NCBI GenBank assembly: GCA_902629215.1
Contig: CACOQC010000010.1
Location: forward strand, 1-36,048
From: an uncultured Pelagibacteraceae bacterium
GTDB lineage: Bacteria; Pseudomonadota; Alphaproteobacteria; Pelagibacterales; Pelagibacteraceae
Length of the DNA: 36,048 nucleotides
Direction: 5' to 3'
Below, piece after piece: positions 14,684 through 23,881 of the stretch. The notes beneath the pieces are model-generated. The model was not told the DNA's origin. It ran no database searches and saw only the letters and a program-made list of their open reading frames with translations. Within the stretch, counting starts at the first letter, position 1. Each line of letters starts with the position of its first letter. The position numbers were made by a program, and so were the translations under genes.

Positions 14684-16126
14684 ATGGATAAATCATATTT
14701 AATAAGTCAATCAACATCACTAACATTAGTTATAATTATTAGTTTAATATTTGTATTTTTAGGGATTAGTCATTCTAAAAAGCACCAAGGATTAAATAAT
14801 TATTTAACTGCCAACAGGAATATTGGATTATTTTCATTAACAACAAGTTTAACTGCGTCTGCTTTGGGGGCCTGGATTTTATTTGGACCAGCATCAGCCT
14901 CAACATGGGGAGGGGTAGGTGCAATTATTGGTTATTCTTTAGGAACAGCATTTCCAATGTTTTTTTTAATTTACTTGGGAAAAAAAATTAGAAAAGAATT
15001 TCCAAACGGATTTTCTTTAATTGAGTTTATGAGAAAGAAATTTGGAAAAAGTTTATTTAAACTTATTTTATTGATGACTATTTTTTATATGTTTATTTTT
15101 TTATGTGCTGAAGTTACTGCTGTTGCAATTTTAATTAATTATATATCAGGTACTGAACTTTGGATAACTGCGTTAATAGTATTACTATCTACACTAGCTT
15201 ATACTTTATATGGGGGTCTAAAAGCATCAATATTTACAGACAATATTCAAATGATTGTTATTGGTATTTTGTTATTAATTTCATTTATATACATTTACTC
15301 ATTTACAGGACCTCAATTTTCTTTAGATTTTATTAGAGAAAAAAACCCTCACTTGCTGAGTAGTTCTTACATACAAGGTTACACTGCAGGTATAACTTTT
15401 TTTATTGCAGTTGCAGCCACTAATTTATTTCATCAAGGGAATTGGCAACGTGTTTATGCTGCTAAAAATTATGAAACGTTAAGAAAAAGTTTAATCATTT
15501 CATTTTTTATAATTATTCCAATTGTCTTTTATATGGGTTTTTCCGGTATGGTTGCTTTTTCAATTGACTCTAATATCAGACCTGATCTTGGTTTTTTTTC
15601 ATTATTACTCAAAGAACAAACAACTTTCTTATCTTTATTTATTGTTATTCTTGGTTTGTCTTTGACTATCTCAACTGTCGATACATTAATTAATGCTATA
15701 TCAAGTTTAATTTTAGTAGATGGTAAAGCCACATTTAATTTTAACAAAAAAATGAATTATCTAAGATTATCTAAAATTTTTATCTTATTTTTGTCTTTGA
15801 TTTCTTTCATTGTTGCTTCAAGAGGTTTTGATATTTTATATTTATTTTTATTAGCAGATTTGTTTTGTTGTGCATTTGTATTGACTGTTTTTTATAGTTT
15901 TTATAATAAAAATATTTCTGAAAAAACAGCCTATACTTCAATAGTTATAGGCTTAATAGGTGGTTTTTTAATTTTTCCTGCTCCAGATTTTTCAAAAAGT
16001 TTACTTTTTGGTATAATGATACCTGTGGAATCTTTATCACCATTCATATCTCAATCGTTGTTATTTTTATCTTTTGTTGTAGCAACTTTTTTACCTTTTT
16101 TCTTTATTAAGGCTAAAAAGATATAA
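14684..16126 (+). CDS. thiV: Sodium:solute symporter, predicted thiamin-precursor (HMP) transporter ThiV
   Basis: A 480-residue inner-membrane protein with about 13 hydrophobic segments. It has the SSS-family pattern: [22 protein letters not shown] (about 55-76) around the sodium/substrate site, ALYGGLKAS-type [16 protein letters not shown] (about 173-188), and [13 protein letters not shown] (about 249-261). The TPP riboswitch immediately upstream marks it as a vitamin B1-related importer. In Pelagibacter the SSS transporter under a TPP switch (ThiV) is proposed to import the pyrimidine precursor HMP, which these cells cannot make. The family is certain and the substrate inferred. Confidence 0.9.
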   Translation: MDKSYLISQSTSLTLVIIISLIFVFLGISHSKKHQGLNNYLTANRNIGLFSLTTSLTASALGAWILFGPASASTWGGVGAIIGYSLGTAFPMFFLIYLGKKIRKEFPNGFSLIEFMRKKFGKSLFKLILLMTIFYMFIFLCAEVTAVAILINYISGTELWITALIVLLSTLAYTLYGGLKASIFTDNIQMIVIGILLLISFIYIYSFTGPQFSLDFIREKNPHLLSSSYIQGYTAGITFFIAVAATNLFHQGNWQRVYAAKNYETLRKSLIISFFIIIPIVFYMGFSGMVAFSIDSNIRPDLGFFSLLLKEQTTFLSLFIVILGLSLTISTVDTLINAISSLILVDGKATFNFNKKMNYLRLSKIFILFLSLISFIVASRGFDILYLFLLADLFCCAFVLTVFYSFYNKNISEKTAYTSIVIGLIGGFLIFPAPDFSKSLLFGIMIPVESLSPFISQSLLFLSFVVATFLPFFFIKAKKI

Positions 16127-16173
16127 TATTAGTCGATTGTATTCAGAGAATAAATAACTATATATCTGTCTCA

Positions 16174-17109
16174 ATGACAACTAATCAAATAACAATAAGC
16201 AATCTATCAAAAGTTTATGATAATGGTTTTAATGCTTTAAAAAATATAAATTTAGATATTAAAAAAGGTGAAATTTTTGCAATGCTTGGTCCTAATGGAG
16301 CTGGCAAAACAACTTTAATAAGTATTATTTGTGGAATTGTTAATCCAACCTCGGGAAAAGTTAGTGTAGATAATTATGACATAATTAATGAGTATAGAGA
16401 AACTAGATCAATAATTGGTTTAGTCCCACAGGAATTAACATTAGAACAATTTGAAACAGTTTTTAATAATGTTTCATATTCTAGGGGGCTTTATGGAAAA
16501 AAACCTAACCCCAACCATATAGAAAAAGTTTTAAAACAATTAAGTTTATGGGACAAAAAAGATCTTAAACTTCGTCAATTATCTGGCGGAATGAAACGAA
16601 GAGTATTAATTGCAAAAGCTTTATCTCATGAGCCCTCAATTTTATTTTTAGATGAACCTACAGCAGGTGTAGATGTCGAACTAAGAAAAGAAATGTGGAA
16701 AGTTGTAGAGAATTTAAGAAAAACTGGTGTAACAATAATTTTAACTACGCACTACATTGAAGAAGCAGAGGCTATAGCTGATCGAGTAGGAGTAATAAAT
16801 CAAGGAGAGATAATAGTTGTTGAAGATACAAAAGAATTATTAAAAAAAATGGGATATAAAAAATTAACAGTAGATTTACAGGAAAAAGTTAATGAAATTC
16901 CTTCTTCACTAAAAAAATATGATCTATCAATAGGTTCAAACAAGATGAGTTTAAATTATACTTACAATGTTCAAGCTAAACAAACAGGGATCACAAATTT
17001 GTTACAAGATTTAAAGGATGCAGGTTTAAAATTAAAAGATTTAAAGACTGAACAAAGTACTTTAGAAAAAATTTTTGTGAGTTTAGTAAAGGATAAAAAT
17101 GAAAATTAA
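16174..17109 (+). CDS. ABC transporter ATP-binding protein (YadG type)
   Basis: A 311-residue ABC-2 class ATPase. Walker A is GPNGAGKTT (39-47), the signature LSGGMKRR (136-143), and Walker [13 protein letters not shown] (156-167); the H-loop His is in TTHYIEEAE. Residues beyond about 225 form the C-terminal extension seen in YadG/CcmA-like exporters. Its gene overlaps the following permease gene by 11 nt, so the pair forms an exporter. The substrate is unknown; YadGH-type systems have been linked to lipid, polysaccharide or drug export in different bacteria. Confidence 0.9.
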   Translation: MTTNQITISNLSKVYDNGFNALKNINLDIKKGEIFAMLGPNGAGKTTLISIICGIVNPTSGKVSVDNYDIINEYRETRSIIGLVPQELTLEQFETVFNNVSYSRGLYGKKPNPNHIEKVLKQLSLWDKKDLKLRQLSGGMKRRVLIAKALSHEPSILFLDEPTAGVDVELRKEMWKVVENLRKTGVTIILTTHYIEEAEAIADRVGVINQGEIIVVEDTKELLKKMGYKKLTVDLQEKVNEIPSSLKKYDLSIGSNKMSLNYTYNVQAKQTGITNLLQDLKDAGLKLKDLKTEQSTLEKIFVSLVKDKNEN

Positions 17110-17866
17110 TTTTTATGCTTTAAAAGCTATCTATCTCCATGAGATGGACCGCTTTAGAAGAACTTTAACTCAATCTTTGTTATCCCCAGTTTTGACTACA
17201 TCATTATATTTTATAGTTTTTGGCTCAGTTATTGGGGGTTATGTTGATAAAATAGACGGAGTAAGTTATGGGTCTTATATCGTTCCAGGCTTATTAATGT
17301 TAACTTTATTAACACAATCAATAAGTAATACATCTTTTGGAATTTTCTTTCCAAAATTTAATGGAACGATTTATGAGATATTAGCAGCTCCAATCTCAAC
17401 ATTTGAAGTTGTTCTTGCTTTTGTTGGAGCAGGTGCAACAAAAACATTAATTGTAAGCATTGTTATATTTATAACTTCATTATTTTTTGTAGATGTACAA
17501 GTTAAATATCCATTATTGATGATTTTTTTACTTATCTTAGTAGCTTTTACCTTTGCACTTTTTGGATTTTTAATTGGATTGATGAGCTCTGATTTCGAGC
17601 AGATGTCAATAATTCCAACATTATTTATTACTCCAATGGTATTTCTAGGTGGGAGTTTATACTCCTTAGATATGTTACCTCCATTTTGGCAAACCATTAC
17701 TTATTTTAATCCAGTAGTTTATTTAATTAATGGTTTAAGATTTTCTTTTTATGGAGTTTCAGATTTTAATATATGGATTAGCATTGGTACGATGTTCTCT
17801 TTTTTAATAGTATGCGTATCTCTAGTTATAATACTTCTTAAAAAAGGTTATAAAATAAAATCTTAA
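17099..17866 (+). CDS. ABC-2 type transporter permease (YadH type)
   Basis: A 255-residue membrane protein with six hydrophobic segments and the ABC-2 pattern. [19 protein letters not shown] lies at the N-terminus, [15 protein letters not shown] at about 59-73, and the family signature [20 protein letters not shown] at about 180-199 before the last pair of helices. It pairs with the overlapping YadG-type ATPase. The operon ends at a strong hairpin just after the stop codon (17862-17891). The exported substrate cannot be inferred from the sequence. Confidence 0.9.
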   Translation: MKINFYALKAIYLHEMDRFRRTLTQSLLSPVLTTSLYFIVFGSVIGGYVDKIDGVSYGSYIVPGLLMLTLLTQSISNTSFGIFFPKFNGTIYEILAAPISTFEVVLAFVGAGATKTLIVSIVIFITSLFFVDVQVKYPLLMIFLLILVAFTFALFGFLIGLMSSDFEQMSIIPTLFITPMVFLGGSLYSLDMLPPFWQTITYFNPVVYLINGLRFSFYGVSDFNIWISIGTMFSFLIVCVSLVIILLKKGYKIKS

Positions 17867-17891
17867 CTGACCCATTTCTGGGCCAGTTAAG
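17862..17891. terminator. Bidirectional hairpin between convergent genes
   Basis: CTTAACTG (17862-17869) pairs with CAGTTAAG (17884-17891), and CCC with GGG inside, one mismatch and a 6-nt loop. It overlaps the permease stop codon and lies 27 nt from the aceA stop on the other strand, so it could end both transcripts. No strong T-run is present on either side. Confidence 0.6.
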
Positions 17892-17918
17892 CACTAATAT
17901 ACAAGAGGAATTGTTTTA

Positions 17919-19193
17919 TTAGAATTGTTCGGACTCTGTTGAGCCATCCATTGCTGTCGTTGAGCTTTTTCCACTACTTATTGTATTAGAAACAGCATCA
18001 AAATAAGAAGTACCAACTTCTCTTTGATGTTTAACACTTGTGTAACCATCCTTTTCACGAGCAAATTCTTGTTGTTGAATTTTTGAATAAGCAGTCATTC
18101 CTTCTTTTTTATATTTTTCTGCTAATTCAAAAATTGCAATATTTTGAGTATGAAACCCTGCTAAAGTTATAAATTGAAACTTATAACCCATTTTACTTAT
18201 TTCTTTTTGAAAAGAGGCAATCTCATCATCTGACAGATGTTTTTTCCAATTAAATGATGGAGAGCAATTATAAGCTAAAAGTTTTCCAGGAAATTTTTTA
18301 TGTATTGCATCAGCAAATTTTTTTGCTTCTTCTAAGTTAGGTGTTGCAGTTTCACACCAAATTAAATCTGAATACGGCGCATAAGCTAGACCTCTAGATA
18401 TTGCTTGATCAATACCTGCTTTAACGTAATAAAATCCCTCTGGTGATCTTTCGCCAGTTAAAAATTGTTTATCATTTTCATCATGGTCATTAGTAATTAG
18501 TTTAGCAGCATTAGCATCAGTTCTTGCTAATATGATTAATGGAACATCAGCTATGTCAGCAGCTAATCTCGCTGCTTTTAAATTTTTTATCATTGTTCCT
18601 GTTGGAACAAGAACTTTACCACCCATATGACCACATTTTTTTTCACTAGCTAACTGATCTTCAAAATGAACTCCTGCTGCACCTGCTTTAATAAATTTTT
18701 TTGCAAGTTCGAATACATTTAAGGGTCCTCCAAAACCAGCTTCACCATCAGCTATAATAGGTAGCATGTAATCCACTTTTTTTTCTTCCTTCATATCACC
18801 ATCTTTTATTTCCATATGTTGAATTTGATCAGCCCTAATTAGTGCATTATTCATTGTTTCAACTAATTTAGGGGCACTATCATAAGGATATAAAGATTGA
18901 TCTGGATACATTTCTCCTGCACTATTTGCGTCAGCAGCTACTTGCCATCCACTTAAGTAAATAGCTTTTAAACCAGCTTTTGCATGTTGCACTGCATGAT
19001 TTCCTGATAATGAACCTAGAGTATTTACATAAGATTCTGTGTTTAACAAATTCCATAATTTCTGTGATTGATGTTTGCACAAAGAATATTCAATTTTGAT
19101 TGAACCTCTTAATCTTTCAACATCTTCAGGAGTATAATCTCTTTTTATTCCAGCAAATCTTTTTAAGTCGTATGAGATATTTTCTGCACTCAT
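17919..19193 (-). CDS. aceA: Isocitrate lyase
   Basis: AceA splits isocitrate to succinate and glyoxylate, the first step of the glyoxylate shunt. The 424-residue protein is full length for the bacterial type. The catalytic signature KKCGHMGGK is at 185-193 with Cys187, and [10 protein letters not shown] (147-156) and FEDQ (177-180) supply metal and substrate residues; [11 protein letters not shown] is also typical. A good AAGGTAAG site precedes the ATG. Upstream on the same strand lies a 53-codon ORF, then a region full of TTTACAA repeats and a divergent RamB/ScfR-type regulator, which probably controls this gene. Malate synthase is not in the window. Confidence 0.97.
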   Translation of the reverse strand: MSAENISYDLKRFAGIKRDYTPEDVERLRGSIKIEYSLCKHQSQKLWNLLNTESYVNTLGSLSGNHAVQHAKAGLKAIYLSGWQVAADANSAGEMYPDQSLYPYDSAPKLVETMNNALIRADQIQHMEIKDGDMKEEKKVDYMLPIIADGEAGFGGPLNVFELAKKFIKAGAAGVHFEDQLASEKKCGHMGGKVLVPTGTMIKNLKAARLAADIADVPLIILARTDANAAKLITNDHDENDKQFLTGERSPEGFYYVKAGIDQAISRGLAYAPYSDLIWCETATPNLEEAKKFADAIHKKFPGKLLAYNCSPSFNWKKHLSDDEIASFQKEISKMGYKFQFITLAGFHTQNIAIFELAEKYKKEGMTAYSKIQQQEFAREKDGYTSVKHQREVGTSYFDAVSNTISSGKSSTTAMDGSTESEQF

Positions 19194-19245
19194 TTCTTAC
19201 CTTTTTAAATTATTTTGAAAACGAATTAAGTTGAACAAAGAATAA

Positions 19246-19407
19246 CTAGTTAGAGTCGTTTAGGGTCTCAACTAGATCTTTCATTCCACTTGAACCCCAA
19301 TCACAATGATCATCTCTCATGTAAATCCCTCTATTATTATGCTTAGCTAGATCCTCATGTTTTATGATTTGAGCCTCATTTTCGTTATTTTTTAATTTTT
19401 CGTCCAT
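19246..19407 (-). CDS. Small ORF upstream of aceA (53 residues)
   Basis: A 53-codon frame from ATG at 19407 to TAG, ending 52 nt before the aceA start on the same strand. The product is hydrophilic with a conserved-looking C-terminal half (GIYMRDDHCDWGSSGMKDLVE). No Shine-Dalgarno precedes the ATG; the DNA there is a TGTAAATT/AATTTACA palindrome, so the gene may be leaderless. Alternatively, translation may begin at the internal Met25, which has GAGGG seven bases before it. It would be the first gene of the aceA transcript. Not recognised; it could be a small regulator or a leader ORF. Confidence 0.45.
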   Translation of the reverse strand: MDEKLKNNENEAQIIKHEDLAKHNNRGIYMRDDHCDWGSSGMKDLVETLNDSN

Positions 19408-19510
19408 GTAAATTTTATAATTTACAAGATTTACAAAATCTATAAAAAACTTTAAAAAGCTTGTAAATTAAGGAAAAAAAATGTAAAAATTAATTTACAA
19501 AATTTACAAA
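19407..19510. promoter_or_regulatory. Cluster of TTTACAA operator half-sites between aceA unit and regulator
   Basis: The region has a 20-bp palindrome TGTAAATT-TTAT-AATTTACA (19407-19426) and two direct-repeat pairs of TTTACAA with a 9-bp period (19421/19430 and 19494/19503). Inverted copies are TTGTAAA (19461-19467) and TGTAAAA (19482-19488). Actinobacterial RamB binds AT-rich sites ending in TTTGCAAA, similar in form. The sites probably bind the XRE/DUF2083 protein encoded 9 nt downstream, controlling both itself and aceA. Confidence 0.65.
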
Positions 19511-19518
19511 TAGAAAAT

Positions 19519-20952
19519 ATGAGTCAATTAGATTTAAAAATAGGGCCAAAAATCAAAGCTTTTAGAAGACAAATGGGTCTTCAAGCTAATAAATTAGCTG
19601 ATGATCTAGGCATTTCTCCTAGTTATTTAAATTTAATAGAAGGAGGAAAGAGAAAAATAGATGGTGATTTACTCCTTAAGATTTGTGAAAAATTAAATAT
19701 TGAACTTTCACAACTAACATCAAAAACAGACATAAATTTAGAGAATACTTTATCTGAAATTTTAGATGATCAATTATTTGAGGATTTAGATATTTTAAGT
19801 CCAGAGGTAAAAGATTTAGTTAGCACTAATCCAAAAATTGGTAAAGCAATTGTAAGATTGGGCGATATTTTAAAAAAAAAAGATCACGAATTAGTAAACA
19901 AAATTGAGAAAATATCTGGTAGAATTGTAGATAATAGGAAAAATTCTTTTCCTGGTGAGGTTATTTCAGATTTTCTTCAAGAAAATAAAAATTATTTCCC
20001 AAAATTAGAGGAATTCGCAAATAAAGTTTTCGAAAAAGTTCAAAAAAATAATCGAACTAGATATATTGCTTTATGTGATTATCTATTTTCAGAATATTCA
20101 ATTACTGTAAAAGATGTGATACCAGATGAAGATAAACCATTTTCAAAAATTTTTAACAAAAATAAGAAAGAACTTTTATTAAGTGATTATAGTTCTCTCG
20201 AAACAAAAAAACTTCATGCAGCAGCTCAAATAGCACAAGAGGGTGCAAATAAGGAAATAGAGGAATATTTAACTAAATTTTCATTTCCAACAGAAGAGTC
20301 GAAAAAATTAACAAAAGTAGCATTATTAAATTATTGCGGAGCTGCAATCTTAATGCCTTACAAACTTTTTCATTTTGAATGTAAAAAACTAAAATATGAT
20401 CTTGAGTTATTACAAAATACTTTTGCGACATCATTTGAACAAGTAGCCCACAGGGTAACATGTTTACAAGATCCAAAATTACCAGGAATTCCATTTCATT
20501 TTTTGAGGGTAGATATGGCTGGAAATATATCTAAAAGATTTTCTTTATCTGGAATTGAAATTCCAAGATATGGTGGTGCATGTCCAAGATGGAATGTTTA
20601 TTCAGCATTTACAAGACCTGGAGTTATTCAGGCAGCAGTTAGTAAAATGACTAACGGAGAAAAATATGTTTGTATTGCTAGAACAGTTGAAAAAGGAATA
20701 GGTAGATTTGGTCAATCAAAAAGTATTTTATCAATTGGCTTGGGTTGCGAAGCAAAATTTGCAAAAGACTTTGTTTATACAGAAAATGTAAGTCTTAATG
20801 ACAAATCAACAGAAATTCCAATTGGTGTGTCATGTAGAACCTGTGATAGATTAGACTGTTCACAGAGAGCTTTTCCTCCATTACATAAAAAATTTGATGT
20901 CGATATAAATACACGAGGCGTTTCTGTTTATGTCGGAGATAAGAATAATTAA
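19519..20952 (+). CDS. XRE family regulator with DUF2083 domain (RamB/ScfR type)
   Basis: A 477-residue regulator. Residues about 8-63 form a Cro/CI helix-turn-helix (KIKAFRRQMGLQANKLADDLGISPSYLNLIE is the motif region). A central IrrE-like domain follows, and then a C-terminal DUF2083 region containing the conserved Cys cluster SCRTCDRLDCSQR (about 445-457) and PRYGGACPRWN (about 351-361). This architecture is that of RamB, which represses or activates acetate and glyoxylate-shunt genes in Corynebacterium, and of the ScfR short-chain fatty acid regulators. Its position opposite aceA with shared repeats at the promoter supports a role in acetate/propionate response. It starts 9 nt from the last repeat, suggesting autoregulation. 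Confidence 0.88.
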   Translation: MSQLDLKIGPKIKAFRRQMGLQANKLADDLGISPSYLNLIEGGKRKIDGDLLLKICEKLNIELSQLTSKTDINLENTLSEILDDQLFEDLDILSPEVKDLVSTNPKIGKAIVRLGDILKKKDHELVNKIEKISGRIVDNRKNSFPGEVISDFLQENKNYFPKLEEFANKVFEKVQKNNRTRYIALCDYLFSEYSITVKDVIPDEDKPFSKIFNKNKKELLLSDYSSLETKKLHAAAQIAQEGANKEIEEYLTKFSFPTEESKKLTKVALLNYCGAAILMPYKLFHFECKKLKYDLELLQNTFATSFEQVAHRVTCLQDPKLPGIPFHFLRVDMAGNISKRFSLSGIEIPRYGGACPRWNVYSAFTRPGVIQAAVSKMTNGEKYVCIARTVEKGIGRFGQSKSILSIGLGCEAKFAKDFVYTENVSLNDKSTEIPIGVSCRTCDRLDCSQRAFPPLHKKFDVDINTRGVSVYVGDKNN

Positions 20953-20961
20953 ATTAAATTT

Positions 20962-21126
20962 ATGATAAAGTTCATTTTACCAGCAATAATTATTTTCTTA
21001 GTTGTTTTGTTTTGGGAAAAAATTAATGAATTTATTTATAAAAAATTACGTATTAAAATAAATTATATTGCTGCAATTATATTTTTTTTAATAATAGTAA
21101 CAATTTTAGTACTTTTATACTTTTGA
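20962..21126 (+). CDS. Small two-helix membrane protein (54 residues)
   Basis: A 54-codon ORF beginning 10 nt after the regulator stop. It has hydrophobic helices at about residues 3-18 (KFILPAIIIFLVVLFW) and 34-53, with a basic linker (YKKLRIKIN) that would sit in the cytoplasm. No strong ribosome site is visible. The layout is plausible for a tiny membrane protein translated with the regulator, but a chance hydrophobic frame in AT-rich DNA cannot be excluded. No family is recognised. Confidence 0.4.
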   Translation: MIKFILPAIIIFLVVLFWEKINEFIYKKLRIKINYIAAIIFFLIIVTILVLLYF

Positions 21127-21128
21127 TC

Positions 21129-21413
21129 ATGACTAAAGAAATTGATTATAAAAATTGTAAGTTAGTTCAATCGGATGGCGTTTTTATATTTAAAAATATT
21201 AACACAACAATCGGATTTGTTAGATTTAATAATCTTGGAGAAATTGAATATATTTTTGTTAATCCAATTTTTAGAAAAAAAGGTGTAGCAAAAAGATTAC
21301 TAAGACTAGTTAAAGAAAATACTGGTAGAGAAATAGTATTTCAAAAACCAATTAGTCCTTTAGGATCAAAACTTCAAAAATCATTAGAAAATGAAATTAC
21401 AAAAGAAATTTAA
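21129..21413 (+). CDS. GNAT-like N-acetyltransferase domain protein (short)
   Basis: A 94-residue protein starting at ATG 21129; an upstream TTG would add two residues. It matches the core of a GNAT fold: strand 4 in EIEYIFVNPIFR, then the acetyl-CoA P-loop pattern RKKGVAKRLL (Q/RxxGxA type), followed by helix 3. It lacks the longer N- and C-terminal parts of typical 140-160-residue GNATs, so it is a minimal domain. Its last 23 nt overlap the next gene, also GNAT-like, and the two may act together. Substrate unknown. Confidence 0.65.
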   Translation: MTKEIDYKNCKLVQSDGVFIFKNINTTIGFVRFNNLGEIEYIFVNPIFRKKGVAKRLLRLVKENTGREIVFQKPISPLGSKLQKSLENEITKEI

Positions 21414-21960
21414 ACCTCGTATTAAGGCCCGAATTAGAAAAAATAAGCAAATTTTAAATAAAAATATTGATAATTTTTTTGAGTGGGTAAAAGGAGCCGA
21501 ATTGGTTGAACTTAAAGAGTGTAATATAGATGAGGATCCTGTAAGGCCAGAATTGGATATTGTTTTTAGAAGGAGTTATGGAAGAAAAATCTATGGAGTT
21601 AAGTATATGGGAGAAATTCACGCTGTTATGTGTTTCGCTTATACAAATGAAATACCAAAAAATGTAGAGGAATTAGATAAGTTTAGTCATGATGCATTTT
21701 TACAAAGTGCGCAAAGAGATCAAAATGTTGGAAAAATTGCTATTGCTTATACCGTTTGGTCTAAAAAAAAAGGTGGTGGTAAATTGATTGTAAAAGAAGT
21801 TTTTAAAAAAATCAAAAAATCAAATCATCTTAATAGATTAGTAACTCTCTCACCATTAACTGAAATGGCTTCAAAATTTCATTCAAGAAATGGTGCAAAA
21901 CTTTTACAAGTAAATGAGACTACTCAAAATTTTGAATATCAAGTAGAAAAAAAGAATTAA
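21391..21960 (+). CDS. GNAT-like hypothetical protein
   Basis: A 189-residue basic protein. The first ~30 residues are a Lys/Arg-rich stretch; the rest resembles the loosely conserved acetyltransferase-fold proteins seen in marine bacteria and phages. It has a beta-strand region (GVKYMGEIHAVMCFAYT), a KIAIAYTVWSKKKGGGKLIVKEVFKKI segment in the place of the cofactor-binding loop, and a terminal RLVTLSPLTEMASKFHSRNGAKLL typical of the GNAT C-terminus. It overlaps the short GNAT gene by 23 nt. The family assignment is tentative and the substrate unknown. Confidence 0.55.
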   Translation: MKLQKKFKPRIKARIRKNKQILNKNIDNFFEWVKGAELVELKECNIDEDPVRPELDIVFRRSYGRKIYGVKYMGEIHAVMCFAYTNEIPKNVEELDKFSHDAFLQSAQRDQNVGKIAIAYTVWSKKKGGGKLIVKEVFKKIKKSNHLNRLVTLSPLTEMASKFHSRNGAKLLQVNETTQNFEYQVEKKN

Positions 21961-21996
21961 CTAAATTTAAATTTCAAATAATGATATAAAATATAA

Positions 21997-22896
21997 ATGT
22001 CGAAAAAAAATATTAGAAATTTTATTGGCTATGGTTCTAACGGTAAAAAAATTAGCTGGCCGAATAATGCAAAACTAGCACTTCAAATAGTTCTTAACTA
22101 CGAGGAAGGTGGAGAAAATTGTATATTAAATGGAGACAAATATTCTGAAACATTTTTATCAGAAATAATTGGTGCAAAGCCAATCAAAGGAAGACATATT
22201 AGCATGGAGTCTATTTATGAATATGGTTCAAGAATTGGTTTTTGGAGATTAGATAAACTTTTTAAAGAAAAAAAAATTCCTGTTACTATTTTTGGAGTAG
22301 GTTTGGCATTAAAAAATAATCCTGAAGTTTGTGAGGCAATCAAAAAAGGTAACTACGAAATTGCTGCCCATGGTTATAGATGGATTGATTATCAAGATGT
22401 AAAAAAATCTATAGAAAAAAAACATATGCAGCAAGCCGTTAAAACAATTAAAGAAATTTTTGGTTCAAGACCATTGGGTTGGTATACGGGTCGATGTAGC
22501 CCTAATACAAGAGATTTAGTTTTCGATGATGGTGGTTTTTTATATGACAGTGATAGCTATAGTGATGATTTACCATATTGGGAATTCAGAGGTAGAAAAA
22601 AACAACTTATAATTCCTTATACTTTAGATAACAATGATATGAGATTTGCAACTAATCAAGGATTTAATACAGGTGACCATTTTTATAATTATTTAAAAGA
22701 TAGTTTCGATACTTTATATGAAGAAGGTAAAACAAATCCTAAAATGATGTCAGTAGGATTACATTGTAGACTAATTGGTAGACCTGGTAGAATTCAATCA
22801 TTAAAAAAGTTTTTGGATTATGTTTTGAAATTTGACGATATTTGGATTTGTAAAAGAATTGATATAGCTAATCATTGGATAAAAAATTATTCATAA
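21997..22896 (+). CDS. puuE: Allantoinase, polysaccharide-deacetylase type (PuuE)
   Basis: A 299-residue protein of the PuuE family, the cofactor-distinct allantoinase with a polysaccharide-deacetylase fold that hydrolyses allantoin to allantoate. Family features: FIGYGSNGKKISWPNNAKLALQI at the N-terminus, NYEEGGENC (about 34-42), GAHGYRW-like AAHGYRWIDY (about 124-133), and GWYTGRCSPNTRDLV (about 160-174). The NodB-type metal Asp is replaced as usual in PuuE. It is the first of three rightward genes for allantoin breakdown; the allantoicase gene begins 1 nt after its stop. Confidence 0.92.
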   Translation: MSKKNIRNFIGYGSNGKKISWPNNAKLALQIVLNYEEGGENCILNGDKYSETFLSEIIGAKPIKGRHISMESIYEYGSRIGFWRLDKLFKEKKIPVTIFGVGLALKNNPEVCEAIKKGNYEIAAHGYRWIDYQDVKKSIEKKHMQQAVKTIKEIFGSRPLGWYTGRCSPNTRDLVFDDGGFLYDSDSYSDDLPYWEFRGRKKQLIIPYTLDNNDMRFATNQGFNTGDHFYNYLKDSFDTLYEEGKTNPKMMSVGLHCRLIGRPGRIQSLKKFLDYVLKFDDIWICKRIDIANHWIKNYS

Positions 22897-22897
22897 T

Positions 22898-23881
22898 ATG
22901 AAAGAAAAAATAATATTTACTAACGGTTTGATAGATTTAGCTCAACCAAGATTGGGTACGAAAGTAATTTATAAGACTGATGATTTTTTTGCATCTGCTA
23001 ATAGAATTATAAGCCCGACTATTCCAGTATTTAAAGATGGTGTATTTGATAAGCATGGTAAATGGATGGATGGATGGGAATCTAGGAGAAAAAGAACTAT
23101 TGGACATGATTATATTATCTTAAAACTTGGCAAACCAGGAAAAATTTCTAAGATTGATGTAGACACATCTCATTTCATTGGTAATCAGCCAGCGATGATT
23201 TCAATTGAAGGTGCATTCTCTAAATTGAATAAAATTAATAAATTAAAATGGAATTCAATTCTTTCAAAAAAAAAGGTTAAAGCAAATTCTCATCATTTTT
23301 TTTCAATTAAAAATAAAAAAATATTTAGCCATATTAAATTTAATATTTTCCCTGATGGTGGTGTTGCTAGATTGAGATTATATGGATCTATTGCAAAATC
23401 AAAAATATTTAAAAATAAGAAGATGAATCTTGCTTCATTGTTAGATGGAGCCTCAGTTATTGCCTGTAATAATGAACATTTTGGGAAAGCTGAAAACATT
23501 TTAGCTCCAGGTAAAGCAAAAAATATGGGAGACGGCTGGGAAACTAGAAGGCGAAGAGATAAAGGGAATGATTGGTTAATTATGAATTCTATTGATGGAA
23601 ATTTTATTGATAAAATTGAAATTTCAACTCATCATTTTAAGGGAAATTTTCCAAGTCATTGTTCTCTGCAAGCAGCTTATTTATCATCAAAAAGTTCTAA
23701 ACAAATTGTGAATTCTTCCAAGAAATGGAAATATTTATTAAAAAATACAAAACTTTCAGCTAACAAAACTCATATATTTAAGAATTCTCTGATGAAAAAA
23801 GAGAAAATTAATCATATAAAAATTAACATATTTCCTGATGGTGGTATCTCAAGGTTTAGAATTTTTGGAAAAAAGATATGA
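22898..23881 (+). CDS. alc: Allantoicase
   Basis: A 327-residue protein that hydrolyses allantoate to ureidoglycolate and urea. It shows the internal duplication of the family. The first copy has DGWESRRKRTIGHDYIILKLG (about 59-79) and SHFIGNQP; the second has DGWETRRRRDKGNDWLIM (about 211-228) and HHFKGNFPSHCSLQ. Each copy ends with an IFPDGG-R-R-hG motif (FNIFPDGGVARLRLYG; INIFPDGGISRFRIFG). Its last 4 nt (ATGA) overlap the start of the ureidoglycolate lyase gene, so the pathway genes are translationally coupled. Confidence 0.95.
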   Translation: MKEKIIFTNGLIDLAQPRLGTKVIYKTDDFFASANRIISPTIPVFKDGVFDKHGKWMDGWESRRKRTIGHDYIILKLGKPGKISKIDVDTSHFIGNQPAMISIEGAFSKLNKINKLKWNSILSKKKVKANSHHFFSIKNKKIFSHIKFNIFPDGGVARLRLYGSIAKSKIFKNKKMNLASLLDGASVIACNNEHFGKAENILAPGKAKNMGDGWETRRRRDKGNDWLIMNSIDGNFIDKIEISTHHFKGNFPSHCSLQAAYLSSKSSKQIVNSSKKWKYLLKNTKLSANKTHIFKNSLMKKEKINHIKINIFPDGGISRFRIFGKKI

